A DNA stretch of 8,797 nt from Pseudomonadota bacterium (GCA_029781465.1 JAKOWQ010000344.1:1-8797); one strand, 5' to 3'. Positions 1-8,526 are shown, numbered from the stretch's first letter. The notes: a model not told the origin generated them from the letters alone. Program-made: numbers and translations.

Positions 1-645
1 CTTGCGCATATAGCTGACAGTGGCGTCGATGCCCGGATCGGGCTTGGCATTGTTGAACCGGGCCACATCGGAGTTGGGATCCTCGTAGTCCTCGTTCCAG
101 GCCACGCCCGAGCTCATGGTCAGAAGCTGGCGAATCGAAACGTCGTCATAGGCAGAACCCTTGAGGTCCGGGACGTACTGGCTGACCTTGTCTTCCAGGC
201 TCTTGATATGACCATCCTGGATCGCCGCGCCGACAAGCGTCGATGTGAACGATTTGGCGACCGAGAAGCTGGTCCAGCGGCCTTGTGCGTCGAAACCCTG
301 GCCGTAGCGTTCGAACCGGATCTTGCCGTCCTGTACGATCACCAGACCGGCGGTGTGCTGGCCCGCCATATACTGATCGACCCCGTCGATCGCGAGCGGC
401 TTGCCTTCGGGCAGCGCCAAGGGGTGGGGAGAGGCGGCTATGGTGTGCGCATTGGCCAGCACCGGCAGGCGGTCCATCGCGCGGAAGGCGGCGTTGCGCT
501 GGTCCTGGCTCCACATCAGCACATCGCGGTCCGTGGGCATCGCGGCGAGCAAGCCGCGGGTCTCCTTGTCGAGACTGGCATACCAGCCGCCCCCGGCGAC
601 CAGCGCGGCGCCGAGTGCGCCGAGAACGATTGTGCGGATCCGCAT
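1..645 (-). CDS. Beta-lactamase-fold serine hydrolase (class C / NylB-like), C-terminus cut by window edge
   Basis: The frame is open from ATG at 645 to the left edge, giving 215 codons and no stop, so the 3' part is missing. Residues 5-23 form a hydrophobic segment with a short basic N-terminus, consistent with a signal peptide or membrane anchor and a periplasmic location. The catalytic SxxK motif is S128-V-A-K131. Around residues 174-191 lies an LLTMSSGVAWNEDYEDP stretch that resembles 6-aminohexanoate-dimer hydrolase (NylB) and other COG1680/Pfam Beta-lactamase (PF00144) proteins. Y187 is spaced from S128 much as the accessory Tyr is in NylB. The class C Tyr-x-Asn and Lys-Thr-Gly motifs should lie in the missing part. 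These enzymes are acylated on the Ser and hydrolyse amides or esters. The substrate cannot be named, and resistance to beta-lactams should not be assumed. The start is supported by GGGAGAGGA at 649-657. The gene begins 14 bp after the tesB stop, so it is probably co-transcribed. Confidence 0.88.
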   Translation of the reverse strand, partial: MRIRTIVLGALGAALVAGGGWYASLDKETRGLLAAMPTDRDVLMWSQDQRNAAFRAMDRLPVLANAHTIAASPHPLALPEGKPLAIDGVDQYMAGQHTAGLVIVQDGKIRFERYGQGFDAQGRWTSFSVAKSFTSTLVGAAIQDGHIKSLEDKVSQYVPDLKGSAYDDVSIRQLLTMSSGVAWNEDYEDPNSDVARFNNAKPDPGIDATVSYMRK

Positions 646-659
646 GTTTCCTCTCCCGG

Positions 660-1550
660 TTATTGCTTGGGCACGACCCGGCGGATCATCCCTTCCTGCG
701 CCACGCTGGCGACCAGCCGCCCGTCGCGGGTGAAGATCCGGCCACGGTTGAAGCCGCGGCCGCCGCCGCTCCACGGGGCATCGGTGGCATAGAGCAGCCA
801 TTCGTCGCAACGGAACGGTTCGTGAAACCACACCGCATGGTCTAGGCTGGCGCTGATGACCTCGCCGCGCGCCCAGCTCAGGCCGTGGGGCAGCATGCAA
901 GTGCCCAGCAGGCTCATGTCGCTGGCATAGGCGAGGATCGCGCGGTGGACTCGGCTGTCATCGGGCAGCGGTGCCACGGCGCGGAACCAGGAATGGCTGC
1001 GCGGCGGGGCCGGCTGGGGGTTCATCCAGTGCCGCCCCTCGACCGCGCGCATCTCGACCGGGCGGGGCGAAAGGAAGTGATGGCGCGCCTCGGGCCGCGC
1101 CTGCTCGGCAAAGCGGCGGCGCACCTCGGCCTCGGGCTCGAGCTCTTCGGGATCGGGAACATCGGGCATGGCCGCATCGGTGTGGTGCAGCCCTTCTTCG
1201 CGGCGCTGGAAGCTGGCGGTGAGATTGAGGATCGGGCGGCCCTGCTGGCTGGCGACGACCCGGCGGTTGGAAAAGCTGCCGCCATCGAAATCGCGCGCCA
1301 CCGCGTAGTCGGTCTCGAAATCCTCGCTTCCGCCGCGCAGGAAATAGCAGTGCAGCGAATGCGCCGGACGCTCAGGGTCGACCGTCGCTTCGGCGGCGTG
1401 GAGCGCCTGGGCGATCACCTGTCCGCCGAACACCCGGCCAACTCCGCCGAGCTTCTTGCGGCCGATGAAATGGTCGTCGCCCTGCGGCTTGACCTCAAGC
1501 AGCTTGAGAAGACCGGCGACGAGCTGCTCGGGGGTGTGTTCGCTATCCAT
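660..1550 (-). CDS. tesB: Acyl-CoA thioesterase II
   Basis: This 296-residue protein has the family's usual length (E. coli TesB is 286) and the double hot-dog layout. It hydrolyses acyl-CoA to free fatty acid and CoA in the cytoplasm. The N-terminal hot-dog carries GRVFGGQVIAQAL (residues 38-50) and HCYFLRGG (67-74). The C-terminal hot-dog carries the catalytic set by family alignment: D211 in YASDMSLL, S235 in SASLDHAVWFH (Thr in E. coli TesB, Ser in many homologues), and Q285 in VASVAQEGM. I chose ATG at 1550 because AAAGG (1559-1563) sits 8 nt upstream. An in-frame GTG at 1556 would add two residues but lies too close to that ribosome binding site. The gene follows the acyltransferase gene after 55 bp and precedes the serine hydrolase by 14 bp. 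The family has broad chain-length specificity, so the physiological substrate is not evident. Confidence 0.95.
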   Translation of the reverse strand: MDSEHTPEQLVAGLLKLLEVKPQGDDHFIGRKKLGGVGRVFGGQVIAQALHAAEATVDPERPAHSLHCYFLRGGSEDFETDYAVARDFDGGSFSNRRVVASQQGRPILNLTASFQRREEGLHHTDAAMPDVPDPEELEPEAEVRRRFAEQARPEARHHFLSPRPVEMRAVEGRHWMNPQPAPPRSHSWFRAVAPLPDDSRVHRAILAYASDMSLLGTCMLPHGLSWARGEVISASLDHAVWFHEPFRCDEWLLYATDAPWSGGGRGFNRGRIFTRDGRLVASVAQEGMIRRVVPKQ

Positions 1551-1605
1551 CGCCACGGCCTTTGCGGCGCGGCGCGGGCGGCGTCAATGGGTCTTGAAGC
1601 GCAAC

Positions 1606-2766
1606 CTACCCGGCGCGGCGCTGCTCGGCCTTGAGCAAGGCGGAAAACACCGCCCGCCGCGCCGCGCCGCCGATCGCGATCGACCAGCGGCCGACCGGGC
1701 GGCGTTCGCGCCAGATGTGGTCGATCATCGGGTGGTCGGCGGCTGCGCAACTGTCGCACCAGCGAACCTCCGGATGATCGAGCAGCGCCAGGTTCTCACG
1801 CTGGAGCAGCACTCCTGGCGAATAGCGGGCATAGCGCTCGTCGAACGCGGTCTTGAACGAATAGGCGCCGGGCGGGGTGATGAAGTTGGCGAGCATCGCG
1901 ATCGGCTCGCCATCGAGCGTGATCGCCAGCCGTTCGAGCCGCCCGTGGCTGACCGCTCCATGCAGCGCCTCGCGGAACAGCGCGGTGGTGGCCTGGTGCG
2001 AGGCGAGGGCGGAGCCGGCGGTGCCTTTCCAGCCCGAATGCTCGAGCGCGAGGAAATCCTCGATCCAGCGGGCGAGGTGGGCATCGTCGCTGCGGCGCTC
2101 GAACGCCACGTCGCCCAGTTCGGCAAGGCGGTTGTGCTGGCGGCGCAGTTCCTTGCGCTTCTTGCCCGAAAGCGAGTCCTCGAAATAGGCCTGCGGATCG
2201 AGCGGCGAGGCGAGCATGGCGCGATCCTCGCGGTGGACCAGCCCTGCCAGCCGCCCTTGTTCTGCCAGCACCGCCTGCAAGGCCTCGGCCAGCGGGCCAT
2301 CGAGCGGCAGCTGGGCAAGGTGAAGGAACAGACCCGCCCCGGCGTGGCGATCGGCCCAGGCGAACAGCGCGCGCCAGAACTGGCGCTCAAGCCCGGCAGC
2401 GATCAGCGGCGCGCCAAGAAAGCAGTTGCCGTGGATCCAGTTGCACCATTGCGGGATCGGCCAGCGATAATAGCGCGGTTCGCGCCGCAGCGGCAGGATT
2501 CCGGCCAGCTCGCCATCGTGTTCGAAGCGCAGTAGCCGAACCGAATGGTCGGGATCGAGCGCGCGCAACGCCGGGAGCAGGTACCAGCTTTCGTGAAAGG
2601 GATTGGGCTCGGCAGCGCAGGCGGCGAGGGCATCCCAGGCGAGGCGCGCTTCGGGGTTTTCCATCCCGGCCCAGTCGGTTGCGCGGACCCGCGAGCCAGG
2701 CGCGAGCGATGGCGCGGCGTGGCGCCGTTCCTCGCTGCGCGGTGCAAGCGCGGCTTGGCTGGTCAT
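1606..2766 (-). CDS. GNAT-fold acyltransferase, CelD/BioF2-like (Acetyltransf_6 type)
   Basis: The protein has 386 residues, the normal size for this family, and no signal peptide or membrane segment. It resembles the COG5653/Pfam PF13480 group (CelD/BcsL-like). The region around residues 197-213 has the basic KKRKELRRQHNRL helix typical of the group, followed by LEHSGWKG (241-248) and FKTAFDERYARYSPG (304-318), where the GNAT acyl-CoA-binding core is expected. An N-terminal region (about 55-180) contains NPFHESW and PIPQWCNWIHGN, matching the first half of two-domain members. Members are mostly uncharacterised. Some are linked to polysaccharide or cellulose export, some resemble FemAB-type transferases. 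Proximity to tesB suggests an acyl-CoA donor, but that is inference. The ATG at 2766 is supported by AAGGGA (2772-2777), 5 nt upstream. It looks like the first gene of a three-gene unit with tesB and the serine hydrolase. The specific substrate is unknown. Confidence 0.88.
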   Translation of the reverse strand: MTSQAALAPRSEERRHAAPSLAPGSRVRATDWAGMENPEARLAWDALAACAAEPNPFHESWYLLPALRALDPDHSVRLLRFEHDGELAGILPLRREPRYYRWPIPQWCNWIHGNCFLGAPLIAAGLERQFWRALFAWADRHAGAGLFLHLAQLPLDGPLAEALQAVLAEQGRLAGLVHREDRAMLASPLDPQAYFEDSLSGKKRKELRRQHNRLAELGDVAFERRSDDAHLARWIEDFLALEHSGWKGTAGSALASHQATTALFREALHGAVSHGRLERLAITLDGEPIAMLANFITPPGAYSFKTAFDERYARYSPGVLLQRENLALLDHPEVRWCDSCAAADHPMIDHIWRERRPVGRWSIAIGGAARRAVFSALLKAEQRRAG

Positions 2767-2803
2767 CGCATTCCCTTCGCTCCGCAGTAGCGCGGTTCGA
2801 TCG

Positions 2804-2847
2804 ATGCTTAACGCCGATTTGCCAAGGAATGCCTAACGTTGGTTAGG
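2804..2847. repeat. Imperfect direct repeat plus hairpin upstream of the acyltransferase gene
   Basis: On the plus strand ATGCTTAACG (2804-2813) recurs as ATGCCTAACG (2829-2838), nine of ten bases identical and 25 bp apart. The second copy runs into an inverted copy: CCTAAC (2832-2837), a GTTG loop, then GTTAGG (2842-2847), a perfect 6-bp stem. It lies 38-81 bp upstream of the acyltransferase start, where an operator or promoter would be. I found no convincing -35/-10 pair here, so a regulatory role is inference only. Confidence 0.4.
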
Positions 2848-2868
2848 GCAAGGCGCTGCGCACAAAGC

Positions 2869-2898
2869 AAAACCCCGCCCGGATCGCTCCGGACGGGG
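2869..2898 (-). terminator. Intrinsic terminator of hppA
   Basis: Read on the minus strand, CCCCGTCCGG (2898-2889), a 6-nt loop, then CCGGGCGGGG (2882-2873) form a 10-bp GC-rich stem with one G-U wobble. TTTT follows immediately (2872-2869), and another TTT comes two bases later. It begins 26 nt after the hppA stop codon. On the plus strand the same stem would have a C-A mismatch and no T-tract, so it works as a terminator for hppA rather than in the opposite direction. Confidence 0.85.
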
Positions 2899-2924
2899 CT
2901 TGCTTCACCGCAAGGCGAGTGCGC

Positions 2925-5015
<2,091 letters not shown>

Positions 5016-5051
5016 GGAACGCTCCCCCTCTTTTGGTTGCGTATAGCAAAG

Positions 5052-5071
5052 GGCCTCGCACATGCGAGGCC
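5052..5071. repeat. Perfect 9-bp inverted repeat between thiL and hppA; possible thiL terminator or hppA leader hairpin
   Basis: GGCCTCGCA (5052-5060) and TGCGAGGCC (5063-5071) pair perfectly around a 2-nt spacer, so about 8 bp with a 4-nt loop. On the minus strand the hairpin starts 71 nt after the thiL stop and is followed by CTTTGCTATACG, only a weak T-run. It lies 36 nt before the hppA GTG. It may be an imperfect terminator for the his/nusB/thiL operon, a partial read-through attenuator, or a 5' mRNA structure. No clear hppA promoter was identified in 5016-5142. Confidence 0.5.
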
Positions 5072-5142
5072 ACTAGCCCACCGGCGCTAAAACGAAGCCG
5101 CGCGCCGCGCAAGCCCCAATGCCGCAATTCTCCCGAATTTCG

Positions 5143-6015
5143 CTAGCTATGGCGGTAGCCAATACCGTCCGCTTCGCTTAGCGGGACGTCATCGAGAAGG
5201 ATCGGCGCGGTGCCTGCCTTGTGGGCCATGCCGATGCGGCTGGCTTCGATCGGCGGGGTGGCGCCGGGGGGCAGTGTGAACAGCAGCTGGTAGTCCTCGC
5301 CCCAGCGCAGCGCCTCGTCGCGCCGTTCCCCCGGAGCCGCCAGCGGGACGGCCTCGCTTTCGATGGCCAGTGTCACGCCGCTGGCCCGGGCCATCCGCGC
5401 CGCATCGAGCAGCACCCCGTCGGAAATGTCCATGATCGCCGAAACATGCGGGGCAAGGACCATGCCCTCGCCGACAAGCGCACGCGGCCGCCGATAGGCA
5501 CTGCTGTCACCCGTACCCGCCTGCAAGGCTTCAAGCCCCATCATCGCCGCACCGACCGGCCCGGTGATCCACAGCGTGTCGCCGGGTTTTGCCCCCGCGC
5601 GCGAGGGCACCGGGCGATGGGTAGCCAGACCGATCGCTGTCAGGCCAAGTACCTGCGCACCGGTTGAGCCGATCGTGTCGCCGCCCAGCAGGATCAGCCC
5701 GAAGGCGTCAAGCGCCTCCCTGAGGCCGCCGAGAAAGCGCAGGTCGTCGCGGCCAAGCTGATAGCCCAGGACCACGCCCAGCGGATCGGCCCCTTTGGCG
5801 GCAAGGTCCGAAACATTGCTGGCGACCAGCTTCCAGGCGACATCGGCCGGGTCCTGATCGGGAAGAAAGTGCAGCCCCTCGGCCATCGCATCGTGGGTGA
5901 TGACCAGCGCCGTATCGCCGATCTCGAGCACGGCGCAATCGTCATCGAGATTGCGTGCCGCCGGGTTCCACGCCAATGCGCGCAGCGCCTCGACGAAGGC
6001 GAGTTCGTCGGTCAG
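5143..6015 (-). CDS. thiL: Thiamine-monophosphate kinase, apparent CTG start
   Basis: ThiL phosphorylates thiamine monophosphate with ATP to give thiamine pyrophosphate, the last step of the cofactor pathway, in the cytoplasm. The 290-residue product has the PurM/ThiL family order: DDDCAVL (24-30) at the metal/nucleotide site, HDAMAEGLHFLPDQDPADVAWK (41-62), NVSDLAAKGADP (67-78), LLGGDT (109-114), SRAGAKPGDTLWITG (138-152), the Asp-rich MDISDGVLLDAARM (195-208), and WGEDYQLLF (238-246; usually GGEDYEL). No ATG, GTG or TTG lies near the expected N-terminus. The CTG at 6015-6013 gives MTDELAFVEALRALA, which fits homologues, overlaps the nusB stop as CTGA, and has AAAGGTGG seven nt upstream. The first ATG further out (6156) would read through 47 Arg-rich codons inside nusB; a TTG at about codon 14 would cut the N-terminus. 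The function is sure; the start is well argued but not proven. Confidence 0.95.
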   Translation of the reverse strand: MTDELAFVEALRALAWNPAARNLDDDCAVLEIGDTALVITHDAMAEGLHFLPDQDPADVAWKLVASNVSDLAAKGADPLGVVLGYQLGRDDLRFLGGLREALDAFGLILLGGDTIGSTGAQVLGLTAIGLATHRPVPSRAGAKPGDTLWITGPVGAAMMGLEALQAGTGDSSAYRRPRALVGEGMVLAPHVSAIMDISDGVLLDAARMARASGVTLAIESEAVPLAAPGERRDEALRWGEDYQLLFTLPPGATPPIEASRIGMAHKAGTAPILLDDVPLSEADGIGYRHS

Positions 6016-6458
6016 CTTCGCACCACCTTTGCCACACCATCGAGCACGCCGTTGACGAATTTGGCCTCGCGCGGCTCGAAGAAGGCGTGGGCGACATCGA
6101 CATATTCGCTGATCGCGGCGGCGGTGGGGACATCGGCGCGGGCCAGCAGTTCCCATGCACCCGCGCGCAGCACCTGGAGCATGGTCTTGTCGAGCCGGTC
6201 GAGCTTCCAGCCTTCCGCCAGACGTCCTTCAAGCAGCGTGTCGATCTCGTCGCAGCGCGCATCGACGCCTTGCACCACCGCGTCGAAGAACGCGGTTTCG
6301 GCCTCGGCATACTGATCGCCCTCGATCTCCGCGCCCAGGCGGTGGCGATGGAACTCGTCGAGCAGCTGCGCCATTGGGGTGCCTTCCATCTCACGCTGGT
6401 ATAGCGCCTGGACGGCGGCAAGGCGCGCGGCGGCGCGGGCCTGGGAGCTGGCTTTCAT
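6012..6458 (-). CDS. nusB: Transcription antitermination factor NusB
   Basis: The 148-residue all-helical protein matches the NusB family in length and motifs. The N-terminus SSQARAAARLAAVQALYQRE (4-23) is the basic arginine-rich helix that binds boxA RNA. The C-terminal half has LRAGAWELL (95-103), VPTAAAISEYVDVAHAF (107-123) and KFVNGVLDGVAK (132-143), which is the strongest signature. NusB with NusE (S10) binds boxA in rRNA leaders and prevents premature termination. The ATG at 6458 overlaps the hisD stop as ATGA and has GAGG (6467-6470) eight nt upstream. Its own TGA overlaps the thiL start. Expression is therefore probably coupled to hisD and thiL. A nusB-thiL pair is common in bacteria, while its place behind hisG-hisD is typical of this group as I recall it. 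Confidence 0.96.
   Translation of the reverse strand: MKASSQARAAARLAAVQALYQREMEGTPMAQLLDEFHRHRLGAEIEGDQYAEAETAFFDAVVQGVDARCDEIDTLLEGRLAEGWKLDRLDKTMLQVLRAGAWELLARADVPTAAAISEYVDVAHAFFEPREAKFVNGVLDGVAKVVRS
6023..6030 (-). promoter_or_regulatory. Ribosome binding site that decides the thiL CTG start
   Basis: On the minus strand AAAGGTGG lies inside the last codons of nusB, matching the AAGGAGG consensus at six of seven bases. Spacing to the CTG at 6015 is 7 nt, which is ideal. No ATG, GTG or TTG in the thiL frame is placed suitably for it. Confidence 0.6.
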
Positions 6459-7747
6459 ATTCCGAGCCTCGTTTCGATCGAGCGGGCGTGGGCGGGCAGG
6501 CCCTCGGCTTCGGCCAGCGCGATCGCGGCCGGACCAAGCAGCTTGAGGGACGCCTCGTCAAGCTGGATGAAACTGGTACGCTTCATGAAGTCCAGCACCG
6601 AAAGCCCAGAAGAAAATCGCGCCCTGCGCCCGGTGGGGAGCACATGGTTGGGCCCCGCAACATAGTCGCCGATCGCCTCCGGGGTCATCCGGCCAAGGAA
6701 CACCGAACCGGCATGGCGGATCGCGCCAAGCAGCGGTTCGGGATCTTCCACCGCCAGTTGCACGTGTTCGGCGGCGAGGGCGTTGGCCAGGGCCGGGGCC
6801 TCGTCAAGGTTGGCGACCTCGATGATCGTGCCGTGGCTGTTCCAGCTTTCGCTTGCCACCCGCGCGGTAGGGAGCATGGCCAGTTCCACTCCGATCCGGT
6901 CGGCCACGGTATCGGCGAACAGGGCATCGTCGGTGATCAGGATCGATTGCGCGGCAGGATCGTGTTCGGCCTGGCTGAGCAGGTCGGCGGCGGTCCAGTC
7001 CGGATCGTTGCGGCCATCGGCGATCACCAGGATCTCACTCGGCCCGGCGACCATGTCGATGCCGACCACGCCGTAGAGCTGGCGTTTGGCTTCGGCCACC
7101 CAGGCGTTGCCCGGCCCGGTAATGACATCCACCGGCGCGATCCGCTGCGTACCATAGGCCAGTGCGGCGACAGCCTGGGCTCCGCCTACGCGCCAGACTT
7201 CGTCCACGCCGGCGAGATGCGCGGCGGCGAGCACCAGCGGATTGACCTGCCCCTTGGGGGTGGGCGTGACCACCACCAGCCGCTCCACACCGGCAACCTT
7301 GGCGGGAATGGCGTTCATCAGCAGCGAGGAGGGATAGGCCGCCCGGCCACCCGGAACGTAAAGCCCGGCTGCATCGACGGCGCGCCAGCGCGCGCCAAGC
7401 CGCACGCCGCTGGCATCGGTTTCGTCCCGGTCGGCGGGGAGTTGGGCCTCATGGTAGGCGCGGATCCGCTGGGCCGCCAGTTCGAGCGCGGCGCGCAGAT
7501 CGGGCTGGAGATCCTCGAACGCTTCTCGGCACGCCTGAGGCGTGATCCGCCAGTCATCCTCGCTGTCCAGTGCATGACCATCATAGCGCGCGGTCAGCTC
7601 AGCCAGCGCTGCATCGCCACGGTTGCGTACATCGGAGAGAATCACCGCCACATCGCGCGCGACGTTTTCGCCGCTTTCGCGCCGGTCAGCGACAAGGCGC
7701 CGGAAAGCCTGGGCAAAGCCCGGATCGCGGGAGTTGAGCCTGAGCAT
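6455..7747 (-). CDS. hisD: Histidinol dehydrogenase
   Basis: HisD performs the last two steps of histidine synthesis, oxidising L-histidinol through histidinal to histidine with two NAD+. The 430-residue length is standard. Zinc ligands expected from the E. coli enzyme are all present: Q259 and H262 in LLSQAEHD, D361 in AIGDYVAGPNHVLP, and H420 in GLPAHARSIETRL. The catalytic pair is E327-H328 in LAAEHVQLA. The NAD-site region shows GLYVPGGRAAYPSS (128-141) and the VWRVGGAQAVAALAYGT stretch (184-200). The ATG at 7747 overlaps the hisG stop as TGATG, with no strong ribosome binding site, so translation is likely coupled to hisG. An open frame continues upstream to about 8113 inside hisG but its sequence has no resemblance to the family and is a shadow. 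The 3' end overlaps nusB by 4 nt. Confidence 0.98.
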   Translation of the reverse strand: MLRLNSRDPGFAQAFRRLVADRRESGENVARDVAVILSDVRNRGDAALAELTARYDGHALDSEDDWRITPQACREAFEDLQPDLRAALELAAQRIRAYHEAQLPADRDETDASGVRLGARWRAVDAAGLYVPGGRAAYPSSLLMNAIPAKVAGVERLVVVTPTPKGQVNPLVLAAAHLAGVDEVWRVGGAQAVAALAYGTQRIAPVDVITGPGNAWVAEAKRQLYGVVGIDMVAGPSEILVIADGRNDPDWTAADLLSQAEHDPAAQSILITDDALFADTVADRIGVELAMLPTARVASESWNSHGTIIEVANLDEAPALANALAAEHVQLAVEDPEPLLGAIRHAGSVFLGRMTPEAIGDYVAGPNHVLPTGRRARFSSGLSVLDFMKRTSFIQLDEASLKLLGPAAIALAEAEGLPAHARSIETRLGI

Positions 7748-8403
7748 CAGGCGGCGCTTGTCTGGTTTGCGAGCGCTCGGAAACGCTCGACCAGCGCAGC
7801 CACCCGCTCGTCGGTCTTGAGGGCGGCGCGGTTGACGATCAGCCGGGCCGAAACCTCGAGGATCGTTGCGGTTTCGACCAGGCCGTTGTCCTTCAGCGTG
7901 CGTCCGGTCGAAACCAGATCGACGATCCGGCTGGCAAGGCCAAGGCCGGGTGCGAGTTCCATCGCGCCGTTGAGCTTGACCACCTCGGCCTGGATGCCCT
8001 GCCGTTCGAAATGGCGGCGGGTCAGGTTGGGGTACTTGCTGGCGACCCTGAGATGGCTGGCCCGCGAGCCCTCGCTTGCCTGGGTGACCGGTTCGGCGAT
8101 CGACAGGCGGCAATGGCCGATGGCGAGATCGACCGGCGCGTAAAGATCGGAATAGGCGAATTCCTCGACCACGTCGGAGCCGACGATCCCGGCCTGAGCA
8201 GCGCCGTGGGCAACGAAGGTGGCCACATCGAACGCGCGGACGCGGATGATCCGCATGCCCGGATCTTCGCAGCCGAACGACAGCGCGCGCGATTTCTTGT
8301 CGTGGAATTCAGCCTCGGGCACCACGCCGGCGCGCGCCATCAGCGGCAGCGCTTCATCGAGAATGCGGCCCTTGGGAACGGCGAAGGTCAACGGCGTAGG
8401 CAT
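7747..8403 (-). CDS. hisG: ATP phosphoribosyltransferase catalytic subunit, short form
   Basis: HisG joins ATP and PRPP to give N1-phosphoribosyl-ATP and pyrophosphate, the first committed step of histidine biosynthesis. The product has 218 residues: the short form (HisG-S), which lacks the C-terminal regulatory domain of the roughly 300-residue long enzymes and works with the HisZ subunit. The N-terminus TFAVPKGRILDEALPL (6-21), GIVGSDVVEEF (72-82), and the PRPP loop DLVSTGRTLKDNG (162-174) are diagnostic. The ATG at 8403 gives the usual MPTPLTFAVPKGR start. The ribosome binding site is weak (GTAAGGG about 10 nt upstream). An open extension to 8778 runs opposite the DUF2332-like gene and is not family-like. 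It is the first gene of hisG-hisD-nusB-thiL. No hisZ is in this window; if this enzyme functions alone, that would be unusual. Confidence 0.97.
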   Translation of the reverse strand: MPTPLTFAVPKGRILDEALPLMARAGVVPEAEFHDKKSRALSFGCEDPGMRIIRVRAFDVATFVAHGAAQAGIVGSDVVEEFAYSDLYAPVDLAIGHCRLSIAEPVTQASEGSRASHLRVASKYPNLTRRHFERQGIQAEVVKLNGAMELAPGLGLASRIVDLVSTGRTLKDNGLVETATILEVSARLIVNRAALKTDERVAALVERFRALANQTSAA

Positions 8404-8526
8404 GGCTTCGCGGCCCTTACGGCGCAGCGCGGCAAAGGGCAAGGAGCGGCGCGGATTCCTCTTGTGCGACGCAACAAAAAAGCGCAGCCTCTTCGCAACT
8501 GCAATAGCGGACGCGGGAGAAAGACG
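8404..8526. promoter_or_regulatory. Divergent intergenic region (hisG leftward, DUF2332-like gene rightward)
   Basis: These 123 bp separate two divergently read genes, so the promoters for both probably lie here. The region is locally less GC-rich, with an A6 run at 8476-8481 and an imperfect palindrome TTGTGCG-A-CGCAACAA (8462-8477). I could not choose convincing -35/-10 elements on either strand. No histidine-rich leader peptide or classical his attenuator is visible before hisG. Confidence 0.5.

Noticed and set aside
1456..2535. A 359-codon plus-strand open frame opposite the acyltransferase and the tesB start
   Set aside because: No motif, no ribosome binding site noted, and composition typical of an antisense shadow. 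The minus-strand acyltransferase has a coherent protein fold signature.
2804..2838. CtrA-like site suggested by TTAAC in the acyltransferase upstream region
   Set aside because: A full CtrA site needs two TTAA halves about 7 bp apart. Here the boxes are 25 bp apart and the second is CTAAC, so the match is too poor.
5016..5063. ATG at 5063 as an upstream start of hppA
   Set aside because: The added 16 residues are hydrophilic, the ATG lies inside a hairpin, and the GTG at 5015 has a strong ribosome binding site and a family-like N-terminus.
6016..6156. ATG at 6156 as the start of thiL
   Set aside because: It would add 47 Arg- and Cys-rich residues encoded in the wrong frame of nusB and unlike any ThiL N-terminus.
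6155..8143. A 662-codon open frame on the plus strand opposite hisD and parts of nusB and hisG
   Set aside because: The product is Arg/Gly/Pro-rich with no recognisable domain. hisD, with all its catalytic residues, occupies the other strand.
8404..8526. Histidine leader peptide or his attenuator before hisG
   Set aside because: No short frame with a run of His codons and no terminator/antiterminator pair is visible on the minus strand.
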